This document shows positions 1-8,249 of a stretch of 51,561 nucleotides of DNA, in pieces. The notes beneath the pieces were generated by a model, which saw nothing but the letters and a program-made list of their open reading frames with translations, had not been told where the DNA came from and made no database searches. Each line of letters starts with the position of its first letter. Position 1 is the stretch's first letter. The translations under genes were made by a program, and so were the position numbers. Origin of the DNA: an uncultured Mycoplasmatota bacterium (lineage in GTDB: Bacteria; Bacillota_I; Bacilli_A; RF39; UBA660); NCBI GenBank assembly GCA_947645535.1, contig CANSDD010000001.1:1-51561 (forward strand). Reading direction: 5' to 3'.

Positions 1-566
1 ATAAAAAAAGATAATAGTAAAGTATGCTTCCATATGCGAATGTAATTATGATATACCTCTTGTATTTAAAATTTTAATAAGTAGTAACACAAAAATGGTT
101 CCATCTAAAATATTTCAAAATGATGAATTAATAGCTTTGCAAGCCAACTATGAAAAAGGGTTAGAAAAATTGTATGACTTTTTTAATAGATTATTGTCTG
201 ACCAAAAATTATATATTGATGAGTTGAATTTTAAAATACAAAACAATTCTTTGAAACAATAACAGCAGATTATTTTTATCTTGATTGTGCAGAAATTTAT
301 GATATGAATAATATACCAATTAAAGAACAAAATGAGAAATTATTTTTGGAAAGAAATAACCTTGATTTAGAAATAGAAAAATTTTACAAAAATTTAAGTG
401 AGATGATCATGAAATATAAGATTAAGAATAATACTATACCAAATAAAGAAATATTTTTAAATATGCGCAAAGAAAGAGTTAAACAAAAGTTAGAACAAAT
501 AAAAAGGAATTTGATAATATGTTATTTTTGGATTATTGGACAGATGCACTGTACTACGATATTTAG
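1..566 (+). pseudogene. Frameshifted coiled-coil-like gene, cut by window edge
   Basis: Three consecutive reading frames give one continuous, charged, helix-rich protein. The first runs from about base 5 to the TAA at 260-262, the second is open from 235 through the ATG at 304, and the third begins in the A-rich run near 500 and ends at the TAG at 564-566 with residues FLDYWTDALYYDI. Two single-base frameshifts explain this better than separate genes, because no frame has a ribosome binding site. Codon use is like the neighbours. I do not recognise the family. The 5' end lies outside the window. The stretch ends just before a well-formed ribosome site for the next gene. Confidence 0.5.
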
Positions 567-592
567 TCTAATATTAAAAAGGAGGGATAGTA

Positions 593-1306
593 ATGGGAAA
601 ATATATAACATTAGAGAATGATTTCTATGAAATATTTATACCTGAATCTTTACAAGATTATGGAAAAGAAGTAATAAAATATTCCACAGATAAATTAGAA
701 AAATCTTTGCGTTTTTTTAAGGAAGAAAATTATGGTCAAAAAATAAAAGGATCGTTTTTTATGAATCGTGAAGATTTTTTTAATAGAATTAAAATGTTAG
801 ATTCAGCAGCTAATCCTCCAAGTTGGGCTCAGGGATGCTTTTATGGTGGGGAGACGCAAATATTACTTAATCCTGAAAATATATATGATAGATTTTGCAC
901 TCTTGCTCATGAATCATTTCATTTATTATTTCAAAAATTTATATACGAAAAAAATAATATGGATAGAATTGTATGGCTTGATGAATCTTTAGCTGGAAAT
1001 TTTGATGGAACAACTGAAAAAATCATAGAAAATGGCAAATTTTTAAAAATTATAATGAATTTAAAAAATAATCAAAAATTACCTAAAATGAATGAATTAG
1101 AATTTTCTAAAGGAAATATAAAAATGGAAGACTATAGTGGTTATGACTTATTCAAGGTAGTAGGAAGATATTTAATTGAAACAAAAAGTTAGGATGAACT
1201 ATTAAAATACATAAATGATAAAAGTACAATTATAAATGATGGTAATGTTATATTAGAAACAAGCATAAGATATTTTCTAGAAAAATATAATTTAAGCGAA
1301 AATTAG
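593..1306 (+). pseudogene. HExxH-type zinc metallopeptidase with premature TAG
   Basis: An intact N-terminal 199 codons start at ATG 593 behind a strong AAAGGAGGG site. Residues CTLAHESFHLLFQ near position 104 carry an HExxH zinc motif, and a downstream WLDE supplies an acidic residue, as in peptidase MA-like proteins. The frame stops at TAG 1190-1192, then continues without a shift for 37 more codons (DELLKYINDK...) to TAG 1304-1306. In the MA family the helix after the GYDLFKVVGRYLIE region normally goes on exactly like this, so the TAG looks like a nonsense mutation removing the last helices. The truncated protein could still be made. Substrate unknown. Confidence 0.6.
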
Positions 1307-1509
1307 TAGACATATTTCTTCTTTTATAAGCTTAAATAAAAAGTATAACTATAGAAAAAGTTATGCTAGATGATAAAAATATTGAGAATTTAATTTTAAT
1401 CTCATTCCTAGTATTTAATGTTTATCAATACTTTTTTAGTGATTATTATAAGATAATTGACTAATTTTTCTAAATATTGTACAATGCTCAACTAGAAATG
1501 AGGAAGATT

Positions 1510-2037
1510 ATGAGCAAGCAAAAAAGAAACTTTATTAACTTTTGGGAATTTTTAGAAATACCAATGAATTCACCAATTAAAAATATTAAATTAGCATTCT
1601 ATAGCAAATTTAATAAAATAGAACATTCTATCACTAGTGGAGAGAATCATTATTCACTAGAAGATTTAAACACATGCATTAGTGCTTATGAAACATTAAG
1701 TAATCCATATTCTAGATTTTTACATAATTGTGAAATAGATGGTGAGGAACCACCAAGAGATATAGATTGGGATGATTATTTTGAAGTTGATGGAAAAGCA
1801 GATGTAGATTTATCAGAAGAAGAAATTCAATATTTTCTTCTTTGGTTACAGTTAAAAGTGGTACGTTATGACTCACTAATGAATATAGTACTTGAAGAAA
1901 AAAATACTACAGATAAAAAGTTAGATATTACAATTGAAACTTTTAGAGAGATGGTAAGTAGATTATATCAAATATTTATGAGAGAACAAGAAAAGAATGA
2001 ACAAAAAGAAAAAAGTAAAAAGAAACTATATAACTAA
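1510..2037 (+). CDS. Degenerate J-domain (DnaJ-like) protein
   Basis: A 175-residue protein. Residues ~8-75 resemble a J domain: NFWEFLEI at the start (compare DYYEILGV), a basic helix II (IKLAFYSKFNKIEHS), and helix IV with YETLSNPYSRFLHN (compare YEVLSDPEKR). The diagnostic HPD tripeptide is missing, so it may not stimulate Hsp70. The rest is acidic, then a Lys/Glu-rich C-terminus. Start chosen at ATG 1510, five bases after GAGGA; a TTG 33 bases upstream is in frame but has no ribosome site. It sits alone among broken genes. Function unknown; a protein-interaction adaptor is an inference. Confidence 0.55.
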   Translation: MSKQKRNFINFWEFLEIPMNSPIKNIKLAFYSKFNKIEHSITSGENHYSLEDLNTCISAYETLSNPYSRFLHNCEIDGEEPPRDIDWDDYFEVDGKADVDLSEEEIQYFLLWLQLKVVRYDSLMNIVLEEKNTTDKKLDITIETFREMVSRLYQIFMREQEKNEQKEKSKKKLYN

Positions 2038-2112
2038 TGATTGATGTATTATAAAGTTGGCATTTATTGCTAGCTATTTTTTAAGAATTAAATTTGATTA
2101 TGGTGGTGCTAG

Positions 2113-2592
2113 ATGTCTAAAATTAGTAATGTACTTATAATGCTTGAATATTTAAGTTCAGGAAGAAAATATAGTATAAAAGAATTATCTGAAAAAATAG
2201 AAGTAAGTCCTAGGATGATTCGTGTTTATAAAGAAGAAATAGAAAAAGCAGGAATTTATATTGATACAATAAAAGGACCTTATGGTGGATATGTTTTAAA
2301 TCAAAATATCAATGTTCCCAAAAGATTTATTATGCCTAATAATATAAATGTAGAAAATAACGAAGTCTTGAATTTAGTTAATCGTTCTATAAAAGAAAAA
2401 AGAAAATGCTATATAGAATATTATTCGAAAGACAAAAAGATGATTACAGAAAGAACTATTCATCCATATGATTTAATTTTAATTGGGAATGAATGGGGAG
2501 TAGCTGCTTATTGTGAAGTGAAAGATGAGATAAGGCATTTTTATATAAATCGAATAAAAAAAATAGAACTATTAGAAAACTTTTATAACTGA
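2113..2592 (+). CDS. Small HTH-WYL transcriptional regulator
   Basis: 159 residues. Residues 1-60 form a winged helix-turn-helix of the HTH_11 / DeoR type (SIKELSEKIEVSPRMIRVYK, then a wing with GGYVL). Residues ~95-155 match a WYL domain core (IHPYDLILIGNEWGVAAYC, then IRHFYINRIKKIEL). WYL proteins are usually ~300 residues with a C-terminal WCX extension; this one ends right after the WYL strand, so it is a minimal form or a truncation. The literal WYL triplet reads WGV. WYL domains bind nucleic acid or nucleotide-like ligands. A terminator follows at once, so it is a single-gene unit. The target is not evident. Confidence 0.75.
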   Translation: MSKISNVLIMLEYLSSGRKYSIKELSEKIEVSPRMIRVYKEEIEKAGIYIDTIKGPYGGYVLNQNINVPKRFIMPNNINVENNEVLNLVNRSIKEKRKCYIEYYSKDKKMITERTIHPYDLILIGNEWGVAAYCEVKDEIRHFYINRIKKIELLENFYN

Positions 2593-2603
2593 CAGATATA
2601 TTT

Positions 2604-2647
2604 CCTCTTCTGTTGCTACAATGTAATTAGCAAAGGAGAGGTTTTTT
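2604..2647 (+). terminator. Terminator after WYL regulator
   Basis: Hairpin with two paired blocks: CCTCT (2604-2608) with AGAGG (2637-2641), and TTGCTA (2613-2618) with TAGCAA (2628-2633), followed by six T. Placed 12 bases after the stop codon. Confidence 0.75.
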
Positions 2648-3210
2648 ATAAAGTAAATTTAGAAATATATCATAATTTGGTTGTGATTTCTACAAGTGGA
2701 AAGACAAGGAGTAGGAGAAGCATTAACGAATTTTCAAGGGAAAGAAATATCTAATTTGTAAAAACAAAAAAGGCAGATTACAAAGTAATTTCTTAGCAAA
2801 ATGAATTTTATGAAAGAGAAAAAAGTTTTATTTCTTTGATTGTATGTTTAGGTACAATTACCTTATTTCTTGATAAAGATACATCTTTACTGCAAATAAT
2901 GAGTGGGTATTAAACTCCAATATCTAGTAGTATTTTAGAATCTAATTTAATAGAGGCTGAACTTTGTGCTTCAGCAATTCATGATAAAGGTTCTTTTTGT
3001 CATGAGAGAAGTAATTTATTGTTTAGATTATCCTAAAGGTCATATTGCTTATTTAATACGGAATTAAAAGAGTTAGATTATTTATCTGTTCAGTCTATAA
3101 GTAATGAATATCCTAATTTGACTATATTTAAAACTTCTGATTTATATGAAAATATATTTTGGAAAGAATATTATCTAATACTTCAAATGTATTTTTTTCT
3201 TTAGGAAGAT
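2648..3210 (+). pseudogene. Heavily decayed ORF remnant
   Basis: About 650 bases without an intact gene. Protein-like segments appear in successive frames: one containing RQGVGEALTNFQGKEISN near 2702-2759; one from about 2815 with SLIVCLGTITLFLDKD, an in-frame TAA, then SSSILESNLIEAELCASAIH and a stop near 3031; and one near 3054-3203 with TELKELDYLSVQSISNEYPN. Spacing and composition suggest a single protein broken by at least two frameshifts and two stops. I cannot name the family. There is no start site. Confidence 0.4.
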
Positions 3211-3299
3211 AGATGCTAGCAAAAATATGGATTTAACTTAACTAGAATGTAATTCAAAACTTGTAAAAAAAATATATAATTTTAAAGGAGGAATGTAGT

Positions 3300-3917
3300 A
3301 TGGAAAAACTAATATTTGCAACAGGAAATATCAATAAAGGATTTGAAATTGAAGAAAGATTTAATAGAGAACGAATACCGATTGAAATTGTAAAAATAGA
3401 TTTTAATGAACCAGAATTAAATGATATAACTACTGTCTCAAAACGCAAAGCAATAGAAGCTTATCAAATTTTAGAAAAACCTTGTTTTGTAATTGATTCT
3501 GGATTCAATATTTATAATTATCCTAATAATCCTGGATATCCTGGTGCTTTTGTAAGACGAAGTGGGATATCTAAAGACATAGATGGATTATTAAATACTT
3601 TAAAAGATGTTAAAGATAGAAGGTGCCAGTTTTTAGATTGTTTGACTTTCTATGATGGGACAGAATTTTATTGTTTTTATGGAAAAGATGAAGGAACTAT
3701 AACATATGAAAAAAGAGGAAAAGAAAATAAAGCAATGCGTTCAGCTTTGTGGTATGTATTTCAGCCAAAAGAATCTGTTAAAACACTAGCAGAAATGACT
3801 GATGAAGAAAGAATAAAGCGAAAAGATGGGCATATCTCAGCAAAAGAGCAATTTATAGAGTGGTATCAAAAGAATTATAAGAGTGTGAAAAAATTAGTAA
3901 AAGAGAAAAATATATAA
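3300..3917 (+). CDS. Ham1/RdgB-like non-canonical purine NTP pyrophosphatase
   Basis: 205 residues. The N-terminal ATGNINKG corresponds to the family's nucleotide-binding (S/T)xNxxK motif; TVSKRKAIEAYQIL and CFVIDSGFNI match the ITPase core, with GYPGAFVRR in place of the usual FPGxY signature. The family hydrolyses dITP/ITP and XTP to monophosphates and pyrophosphate, keeping deaminated purines out of DNA and RNA. The C-terminus carries DGHISAKEQF rather than the usual SHR segment, so it is a divergent member. Start ATG 3300 has AAAGGAGGA just upstream. Stands alone after the decayed region. Confidence 0.8.
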   Translation: MEKLIFATGNINKGFEIEERFNRERIPIEIVKIDFNEPELNDITTVSKRKAIEAYQILEKPCFVIDSGFNIYNYPNNPGYPGAFVRRSGISKDIDGLLNTLKDVKDRRCQFLDCLTFYDGTEFYCFYGKDEGTITYEKRGKENKAMRSALWYVFQPKESVKTLAEMTDEERIKRKDGHISAKEQFIEWYQKNYKSVKKLVKEKNI

Positions 3918-4100
3918 TATGGATATAGTTAATTATTAAATTATTACTAACTATTTTTTGAAATATTGTCGCATTTATGTTATTATATTATACATTTAAA
4001 GAAGAAAAAATTATGAATTTTTTAATAGGAAGTTCTATTAAAATAGATGAATATATAGATAAAATAAAACAATTAAAAAGGAATTTGAAACTATAAAAAT

Positions 4101-4121
4101 GAGAAGCTTATTTGGCTTCTC
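4101..4121. terminator. Bidirectional terminator between Ham1 and sortase genes
   Basis: Perfect 7-bp stem GAGAAGC (4101-4107) / GCTTCTC (4115-4121), A-rich on the left and T-rich on the right. The sortase stop codon lies inside the loop, so the hairpin overlaps the end of that coding sequence. Confidence 0.75.
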
Positions 4122-5436
4122 GTTTTATTAATTTGGCATGTAATACAACTTTATCTGTGTCATCATAACAAGTAGAAAGTGTTAGGATTTTATCAGTAGA
4201 ACTTATGATAGTGTTAAAATCATGCTCGCTTCTACTAAGTAATTTATTTGTAAAATTTGTAAATTCTTCTTCATCTTTAAAATTGATTTTTAAGTAATCA
4301 TTTGTTGTAGGTATTTTATAGACACTAAACACTTGCCACAATGTATTTTCGTATTCAGTAGATAGTTTAATAATATAGTTGTTAGGATTATCAATCCAAC
4401 TACTTTTTATAATATTTTTTAAAGAACCAAACATTGTATTATCTAATCTTCCATGAGCATAAATAATTGTGTTTTTATTAAAACTTGAAATGCTATTTCG
4501 ATAATCCATGAACACCCAACCAGCAGAATTATAGCTTTTATTAAAAGCATGAGATAGATAATAATCATTATCTGTTGTTTGAACAAAAGGATAGTTAATA
4601 TTTGTACCATTCACTTGTATCCAACCAGCTACTTCATTATTTGTTTGCTTTAATTCAGTAAAATCAACGTTAATCAAATTCATTTTAATATAATCCCAAT
4701 AAGGATTTGCTTTATCAATTTCTTCTACTGGTTCAATAACTTCTACAGCCTCGCTATCAGGAACTTCTTCTACTTCAGATTTCTGTTCAATTTCAGTAAC
4801 TTGTTTTTCAATTTCTTTATTTTCTTTTTTCCACACAAATATATGACTTGCTGAGACAACTAATCCACTAATACAAATAATAAATAAAAGAATAACTATG
4901 ATATTTATTATTTTTTTGCCTTTAGCCTTTTTATCTTTTACTATTGTTGAATCTACTTTTGTTTTAATCTGTTTATGAGACTGAGGCTTAGACTTTGGTG
5001 TTTTTCTTTTTTCTACTTTTTTCGTTTGATTAGTATTGGAAATTGATTTTTCTATTGCTTTTTGTTTCTTGTCTTTTTTAGAACTTTGTTGTTCTTTCTT
5101 TTTTACGATTTCCTTTTTCTTTTCTTTAGTAGGAGTAAGCGGTTCTTTTATTTCAAAAGTATTTCTTTTGGATTTAGCAAGAGTTGTTTTTTCTTTGAGA
5201 TTGGAATCTAATTTTGTTTTCTCGTTATTAGAAACTTTGCTTTTTATATTATCTGTTGCTTCTTTCGATATAACTATATTTTTCTTGTTAGTATTATTGG
5301 TGTTTGTTGTTTTCTTTTTAGTGTTTGAACTATTTCCTTTCTTTTTAGAATTTGAAATCTTATTTTTACTTTGATTTTTGTTTTTTGATGTTACAACTTT
5401 TTGCACAACTTTCATATTTATTTTTTTCTTTTCCAT
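4108..5436 (-). CDS. Class B-like sortase with long Lys-rich cytoplasmic tail
   Basis: 442 residues. Residues 1-175 are a Lys/Asn/Ser-rich low-complexity tail, 176-200 a transmembrane segment, 205-240 an acidic spacer, and 245-442 a sortase domain of class B type (EVAGWIQVNGTNINYPFVQ; NDYYLSHAF). The catalytic His is in YAHGRLDN (His328) and the catalytic Cys in LTLSTCYDD (Cys423). The usual Arg after the Cys is replaced by Lys429 (TDKVVLHAKL). Sortases join secreted proteins to the cell wall or to one another; SrtB-type enzymes use NPxT-like signals, and the divergent neighbour ends in NPNTV. An extended -10 (TGGTATAAT) about 18 bases before the ATG implies a very short leader, with no clear Shine-Dalgarno. 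The tail is unusually long. Confidence 0.9.
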   Translation of the reverse strand: MEKKKINMKVVQKVVTSKNKNQSKNKISNSKKKGNSSNTKKKTTNTNNTNKKNIVISKEATDNIKSKVSNNEKTKLDSNLKEKTTLAKSKRNTFEIKEPLTPTKEKKKEIVKKKEQQSSKKDKKQKAIEKSISNTNQTKKVEKRKTPKSKPQSHKQIKTKVDSTIVKDKKAKGKKIINIIVILLFIICISGLVVSASHIFVWKKENKEIEKQVTEIEQKSEVEEVPDSEAVEVIEPVEEIDKANPYWDYIKMNLINVDFTELKQTNNEVAGWIQVNGTNINYPFVQTTDNDYYLSHAFNKSYNSAGWVFMDYRNSISSFNKNTIIYAHGRLDNTMFGSLKNIIKSSWIDNPNNYIIKLSTEYENTLWQVFSVYKIPTTNDYLKINFKDEEEFTNFTNKLLSRSEHDFNTIISSTDKILTLSTCYDDTDKVVLHAKLIKREAK

Positions 5437-5585
5437 AATGCATCACAACAGGTATTATACCATCAATTTAGAGAAATTCCATATAAATTTATAGAAAAAT
5501 CAAATATAAAATTGCAATATTTTCAATTATTTATATAGTCATTTAAGAAAATGCTAAATAATTTGTCGAATTTGGGAAAATAATC

Positions 5586-5614
5586 TTGATTTTTGAATAT
5601 ATTTGTATTAGAAT
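5586..5614 (+). promoter_or_regulatory. Promoter of surface-protein gene, long leader
   Basis: TTGATT (5586-5591), 17-base spacer, TAGAAT (5609-5614). The predicted transcript begins near 5621 and leaves a leader of about 135 bases before ATG 5756. The 319-base gap 5437-5755 also holds the divergent sortase promoter and a mini-ORF. The leader has a small GATAA/TTATC hairpin (5661-5675). I could not match it to a riboswitch class. Confidence 0.65.
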
Positions 5615-5686
5615 ATTTGGTACAAATCACGTAAGTTCAATGTATTAACTTTGAAATTATGATAAAACTATTATCAGGGGGGTTAT

Positions 5687-5713
5687 ATGTTGTACGAAGG
5701 TATCCCATATTAG
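5687..5713 (+). CDS. Possible 8-codon leader peptide
   Basis: ATG TTG TAC GAA GGT ATC CCA TAT TAG (MLYEGIPY) lies in the leader of the surface-protein gene, 4 bases after an AGGGGGG run that would be a very strong ribosome site. It ends 42 bases before the main start. It could be a regulatory uORF or chance; no homolog is known to me. Confidence 0.3.
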   Translation: MLYEGIPY

Positions 5714-5755
5714 TGGTTTGAATTGAGATTTATAATTTTAAAAGGAGGAAGAAAA

Positions 5756-7258
5756 ATGAAAAAAGGGATAAGATTATTCGCTGCTTTAGTAGCAACATTT
5801 ATGTTAGCTATGACAGGGGCAAAAGCAGATGATGCAGTTACAAACAATGTAATACTTGATAGTGCTACAAGTGAATTAGGTGGAACAACAACTGTAACAT
5901 TTAAAGAGGAAAAAGATGGAGTTAATTATTATAGTGTAAAAATTGTTGCTGATGAAAATTCAAAAACAAGTATTTTAAGTGCTACATCTGACAAAATATT
6001 TACAATTACTCCAGATTTCAACGATGCTGGTGCAGGAACTAAATATGAAGTAAACTCTGTTGAACAAAATGATACTGCATTTTCAGTTGGAACTATTTCT
6101 GTAGATTATAGTACAGATGGTGGAGTTACTTGGAATCAGTTAGAAAGTAATGATATTACTACTACTATTGAAGCAGCTATTAAAGCAAAAGTAGGAGAGA
6201 AAACATTAGAATATGGAGTAGACTATCGTTTTAGTGTTCAACCTGGATCAAAAGCATCAGTTGTAGAATATGCGTATACAGATAATAATGGTGATACAGT
6301 TAAAACTTCTATTAGTTTGGAATATGAAATCATTTTCCCAGTATCAGGAAATTTAGTTGTTGGAGAAAATGATGTTCAACAAGTATATTACCCAACATTA
6401 GAAGTAGCACTTAATAGTGTGTCTGATGAAATTACAATCAATAATAACTATACTATAACTACAGGAAATAGTGTAGAATTACCAGAAGGAAAAAGAATTA
6501 TAATTGCTTCAGGAGTAAAAGTAACTGTAGAGACAAGAGCTTCATTAACAAATAATGCATCTCTTCAAGTACAAAATGGAGGAAGTATTGTTATTGAGGG
6601 AACAGGAACTTTAGATAATGAAGATAATTTAACAAACTATGGTACTATTACTAGTGCTACAGAAATTGAAAATAATGGTTATTTATATAACAATAATACT
6701 ATTACAGGAAGTGTTTTTGTTGGTGAAGAAGGCGAACTTTACAATGATGATAATGGTACTATAGTAGGAACTTTAACAAATGATGGATTAGTTTACAATT
6801 ATGGAGAAATCGATGGAGACTTAATTAGTGATGGTGAAGTTTACGATGCTGGAAATATTACAGGAGACATCAAAGATTCAGAAGGTAATATTTATCATTT
6901 TATCAATGTACTTGACTCAGTAAATGGTAGCATTTATGCACCTTACAATATGTCAACTGTTGGAAGTAAAGTTATGCTACTTGTTTATGAAGAAGAAGGA
7001 TATGAATTGTCTACATTAAAAGTAGTATATCAAAAAGATGGTAAAACTGTAGAAGTGGCAGTAAATAAAGAAACACTTGATGATTATACATACTATACAT
7101 TTGAAATGCCAGATGCTGAAGTAGAAGTATCAGGAACATTTGTAGAAATTAAAAATCCAAATACTGTTGATAATATTTCTACATATTATGTAAGTGGAAT
7201 TATTTCACTATTTGGATTAGCAGGACTATCACTTTATTCTAAAAAAAGAATGAACTAA
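5756..7258 (+). CDS. Secreted repeat protein with NPNTV sorting signal
   Basis: 500 residues from ATG 5756, 6 bases after AAAGGAGGA; an in-frame ATG 33 bases earlier has no ribosome site. A signal peptide covers residues 1-25 (KKGIRLF, hydrophobic core, cut near AKADD). The middle (~260-385) has short repeats of Asn/Gly turns (NNASL, NYGTI, NNGYL, NYGEI) as in a right-handed beta-helix. Then comes a ~80-residue domain ending FEMPDAEVEVSGTF, like the InlB B-repeat / MPxxxVTVxAxF fold. The last 34 residues are NPNTV, a hydrophobic helix and KKRMN: a cell-wall sorting signal with Val in place of the usual Gly. Divergent from the sortase. Probably a cell-surface adhesin or structural protein; ligand unknown. 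Confidence 0.85.
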   Translation: MKKGIRLFAALVATFMLAMTGAKADDAVTNNVILDSATSELGGTTTVTFKEEKDGVNYYSVKIVADENSKTSILSATSDKIFTITPDFNDAGAGTKYEVNSVEQNDTAFSVGTISVDYSTDGGVTWNQLESNDITTTIEAAIKAKVGEKTLEYGVDYRFSVQPGSKASVVEYAYTDNNGDTVKTSISLEYEIIFPVSGNLVVGENDVQQVYYPTLEVALNSVSDEITINNNYTITTGNSVELPEGKRIIIASGVKVTVETRASLTNNASLQVQNGGSIVIEGTGTLDNEDNLTNYGTITSATEIENNGYLYNNNTITGSVFVGEEGELYNDDNGTIVGTLTNDGLVYNYGEIDGDLISDGEVYDAGNITGDIKDSEGNIYHFINVLDSVNGSIYAPYNMSTVGSKVMLLVYEEEGYELSTLKVVYQKDGKTVEVAVNKETLDDYTYYTFEMPDAEVEVSGTFVEIKNPNTVDNISTYYVSGIISLFGLAGLSLYSKKRMN

Positions 7259-7273
7259 ATCTCTTATTTCATT

Positions 7274-7320
7274 AAAGTATAATTTAAGATTATGAATATA
7301 ACATCTAGATTATACTTTTT
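7274..7320 (+). terminator. Terminator of surface-protein gene
   Basis: 10-bp perfect stem AAAGTATAAT (7274-7283) / ATTATACTTT (7309-7318), then T residues. The loop is long (25 bases). Confidence 0.65.
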
Positions 7321-7421
7321 TCTCGTTAAAGAAATAATTATGCTTCAAAATGAACCTTGTCAAAAATGATATCTATTAAATATATAAAATAAATAGATGT
7401 TTTTGCAGAAGGATTGAGATA

Positions 7422-7922
7422 ATGAAAAATAATTTATCAAACTTAATGAGTATTGTATCTGGTGAAGAAAGAAAATTTAATAATTCTGGATATGATTTAA
7501 ATGCATATGTTTATAATATTTTAGTTTAAGAATTAAATGGAACTTTAAATATTATTGAAGATTACAAAAAAGATTTTTCTCAGATATTAAAAGAATATCA
7601 AGAAACACAAGCGAAAATTACTAAAATGAAAACAACCATTTATAAAAGAAATAATTCATTAAAATTACCAGATGGAAGAACAATTCAGTAGGCACTTGTT
7701 GATAATACTAATTTACAAAAAATGAAAATAGTAGACTTAGAACTTCTTTCTAAAACAAAAAAGAAAATTACAGAAGTCCATAATTTTTACTTTGAGTGAA
7801 AAACAGTAAACTTCGATGTGGGAGTTTTAAAACAAGAATATCAAGTGTTAGAATAAAAGATACAAGATATTGAGTTTGAAATATCAAAACTAAATTCAAT
7901 AGAATTTAAAATAGATATTTAA
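7422..7922 (+). pseudogene. DIP1984-family pseudogene, four nonsense codons
   Basis: A single reading frame of 166 codons begins with MKNNLSNLMSIVSGEERKF and ends DIEFEISKLNSIEFKIDI. It is interrupted by TAA 7527, TAG 7689, TGA 7797 and TAA 7854, with no indel. LPDGRTIQ-(stop)-ALVDNTNLQ, then KKKITEVHNFYFE and KTVNFDVGVLKQEYQ, follow the layout of the DIP1984 family (coiled coil, LxDGRTL, then VDVxxLQ), a family of unknown function. All three stop codons occur, so recoding is ruled out. The remainder of 7321-8158 holds no other gene that I can see. Confidence 0.7.
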
Positions 7923-8158
7923 AAGGTGTTTACTAAGTTATTTTGTAAGATAAATGAGAACAATTTAATAGTCTTACTATTTTTTTAATTTTAGTGAGAA
8001 AATGAAAGTAAGTGATAGATTTTTAAAATTCCATCTCTTTTAGAGATTTACTGCTATTACAAATTATATTTTTGTTATAATTCACACTTTTCATATAATA
8101 TTTATATTAAAATATATAAATGAAAAAAATTTAGATGTTATTTTAATGTAAAGAGAGG

Positions 8159-8194
8159 AAGTGCCTTACTATTTAGGTAGTAGGAACTTTTTTT
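8159..8194 (+). terminator. Terminator-like hairpin before ABC operon
   Basis: AAGT-CCT-ACTA (8159-8171) pairs with TAGT-AGG-ACTT (8178-8189) with single mismatches or bulges, followed by T7. It lies upstream of the predicted ABC promoter, so it probably ends transcripts from the decayed gene rather than attenuating the operon. Confidence 0.6.
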
Positions 8195-8199
8195 GATGC

Positions 8200-8228
8200 T
8201 TGTTCATTTTTACATCTTATAGTATAAT
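8200..8228 (+). promoter_or_regulatory. Promoter of natAB-like operon
   Basis: TTGTTC (8200-8205), 17-base spacer, TATAAT (8223-8228). Only about 15 bases of leader before ATG 8250, including the AAGGAGG site. Confidence 0.7.
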
Positions 8229-8249
8229 AAAATAAGCAAGGAGGAAATT

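Noticed and set aside
304..621. 105-codon ORF as an intact gene
   Set aside because: Frames before and after continue the same protein, it lacks a ribosome site, and its last ~35 codons run out of frame into the next gene's start.
4013..4096. 27-codon ORF before the sortase terminator
   Set aside because: No ribosome site, no recognisable features; length expected by chance in this composition.
5036..5374. 112-codon plus-strand frame
   Set aside because: Antisense to the Lys-rich tail of the sortase; its Phe/Leu/Ser composition is just the mirror of AAA/AAG codons, with no ribosome site.
5621..5755. Riboswitch (c-di-GMP or preQ1) in the surface-gene leader
   Set aside because: I could not place the conserved bases of either class; only a short local hairpin and G-run are present.
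7422..7922. Stop-codon recoding in the DIP1984-type gene
   Set aside because: All three stop codons interrupt it and all three end normal genes nearby, so nonsense decay is simpler.
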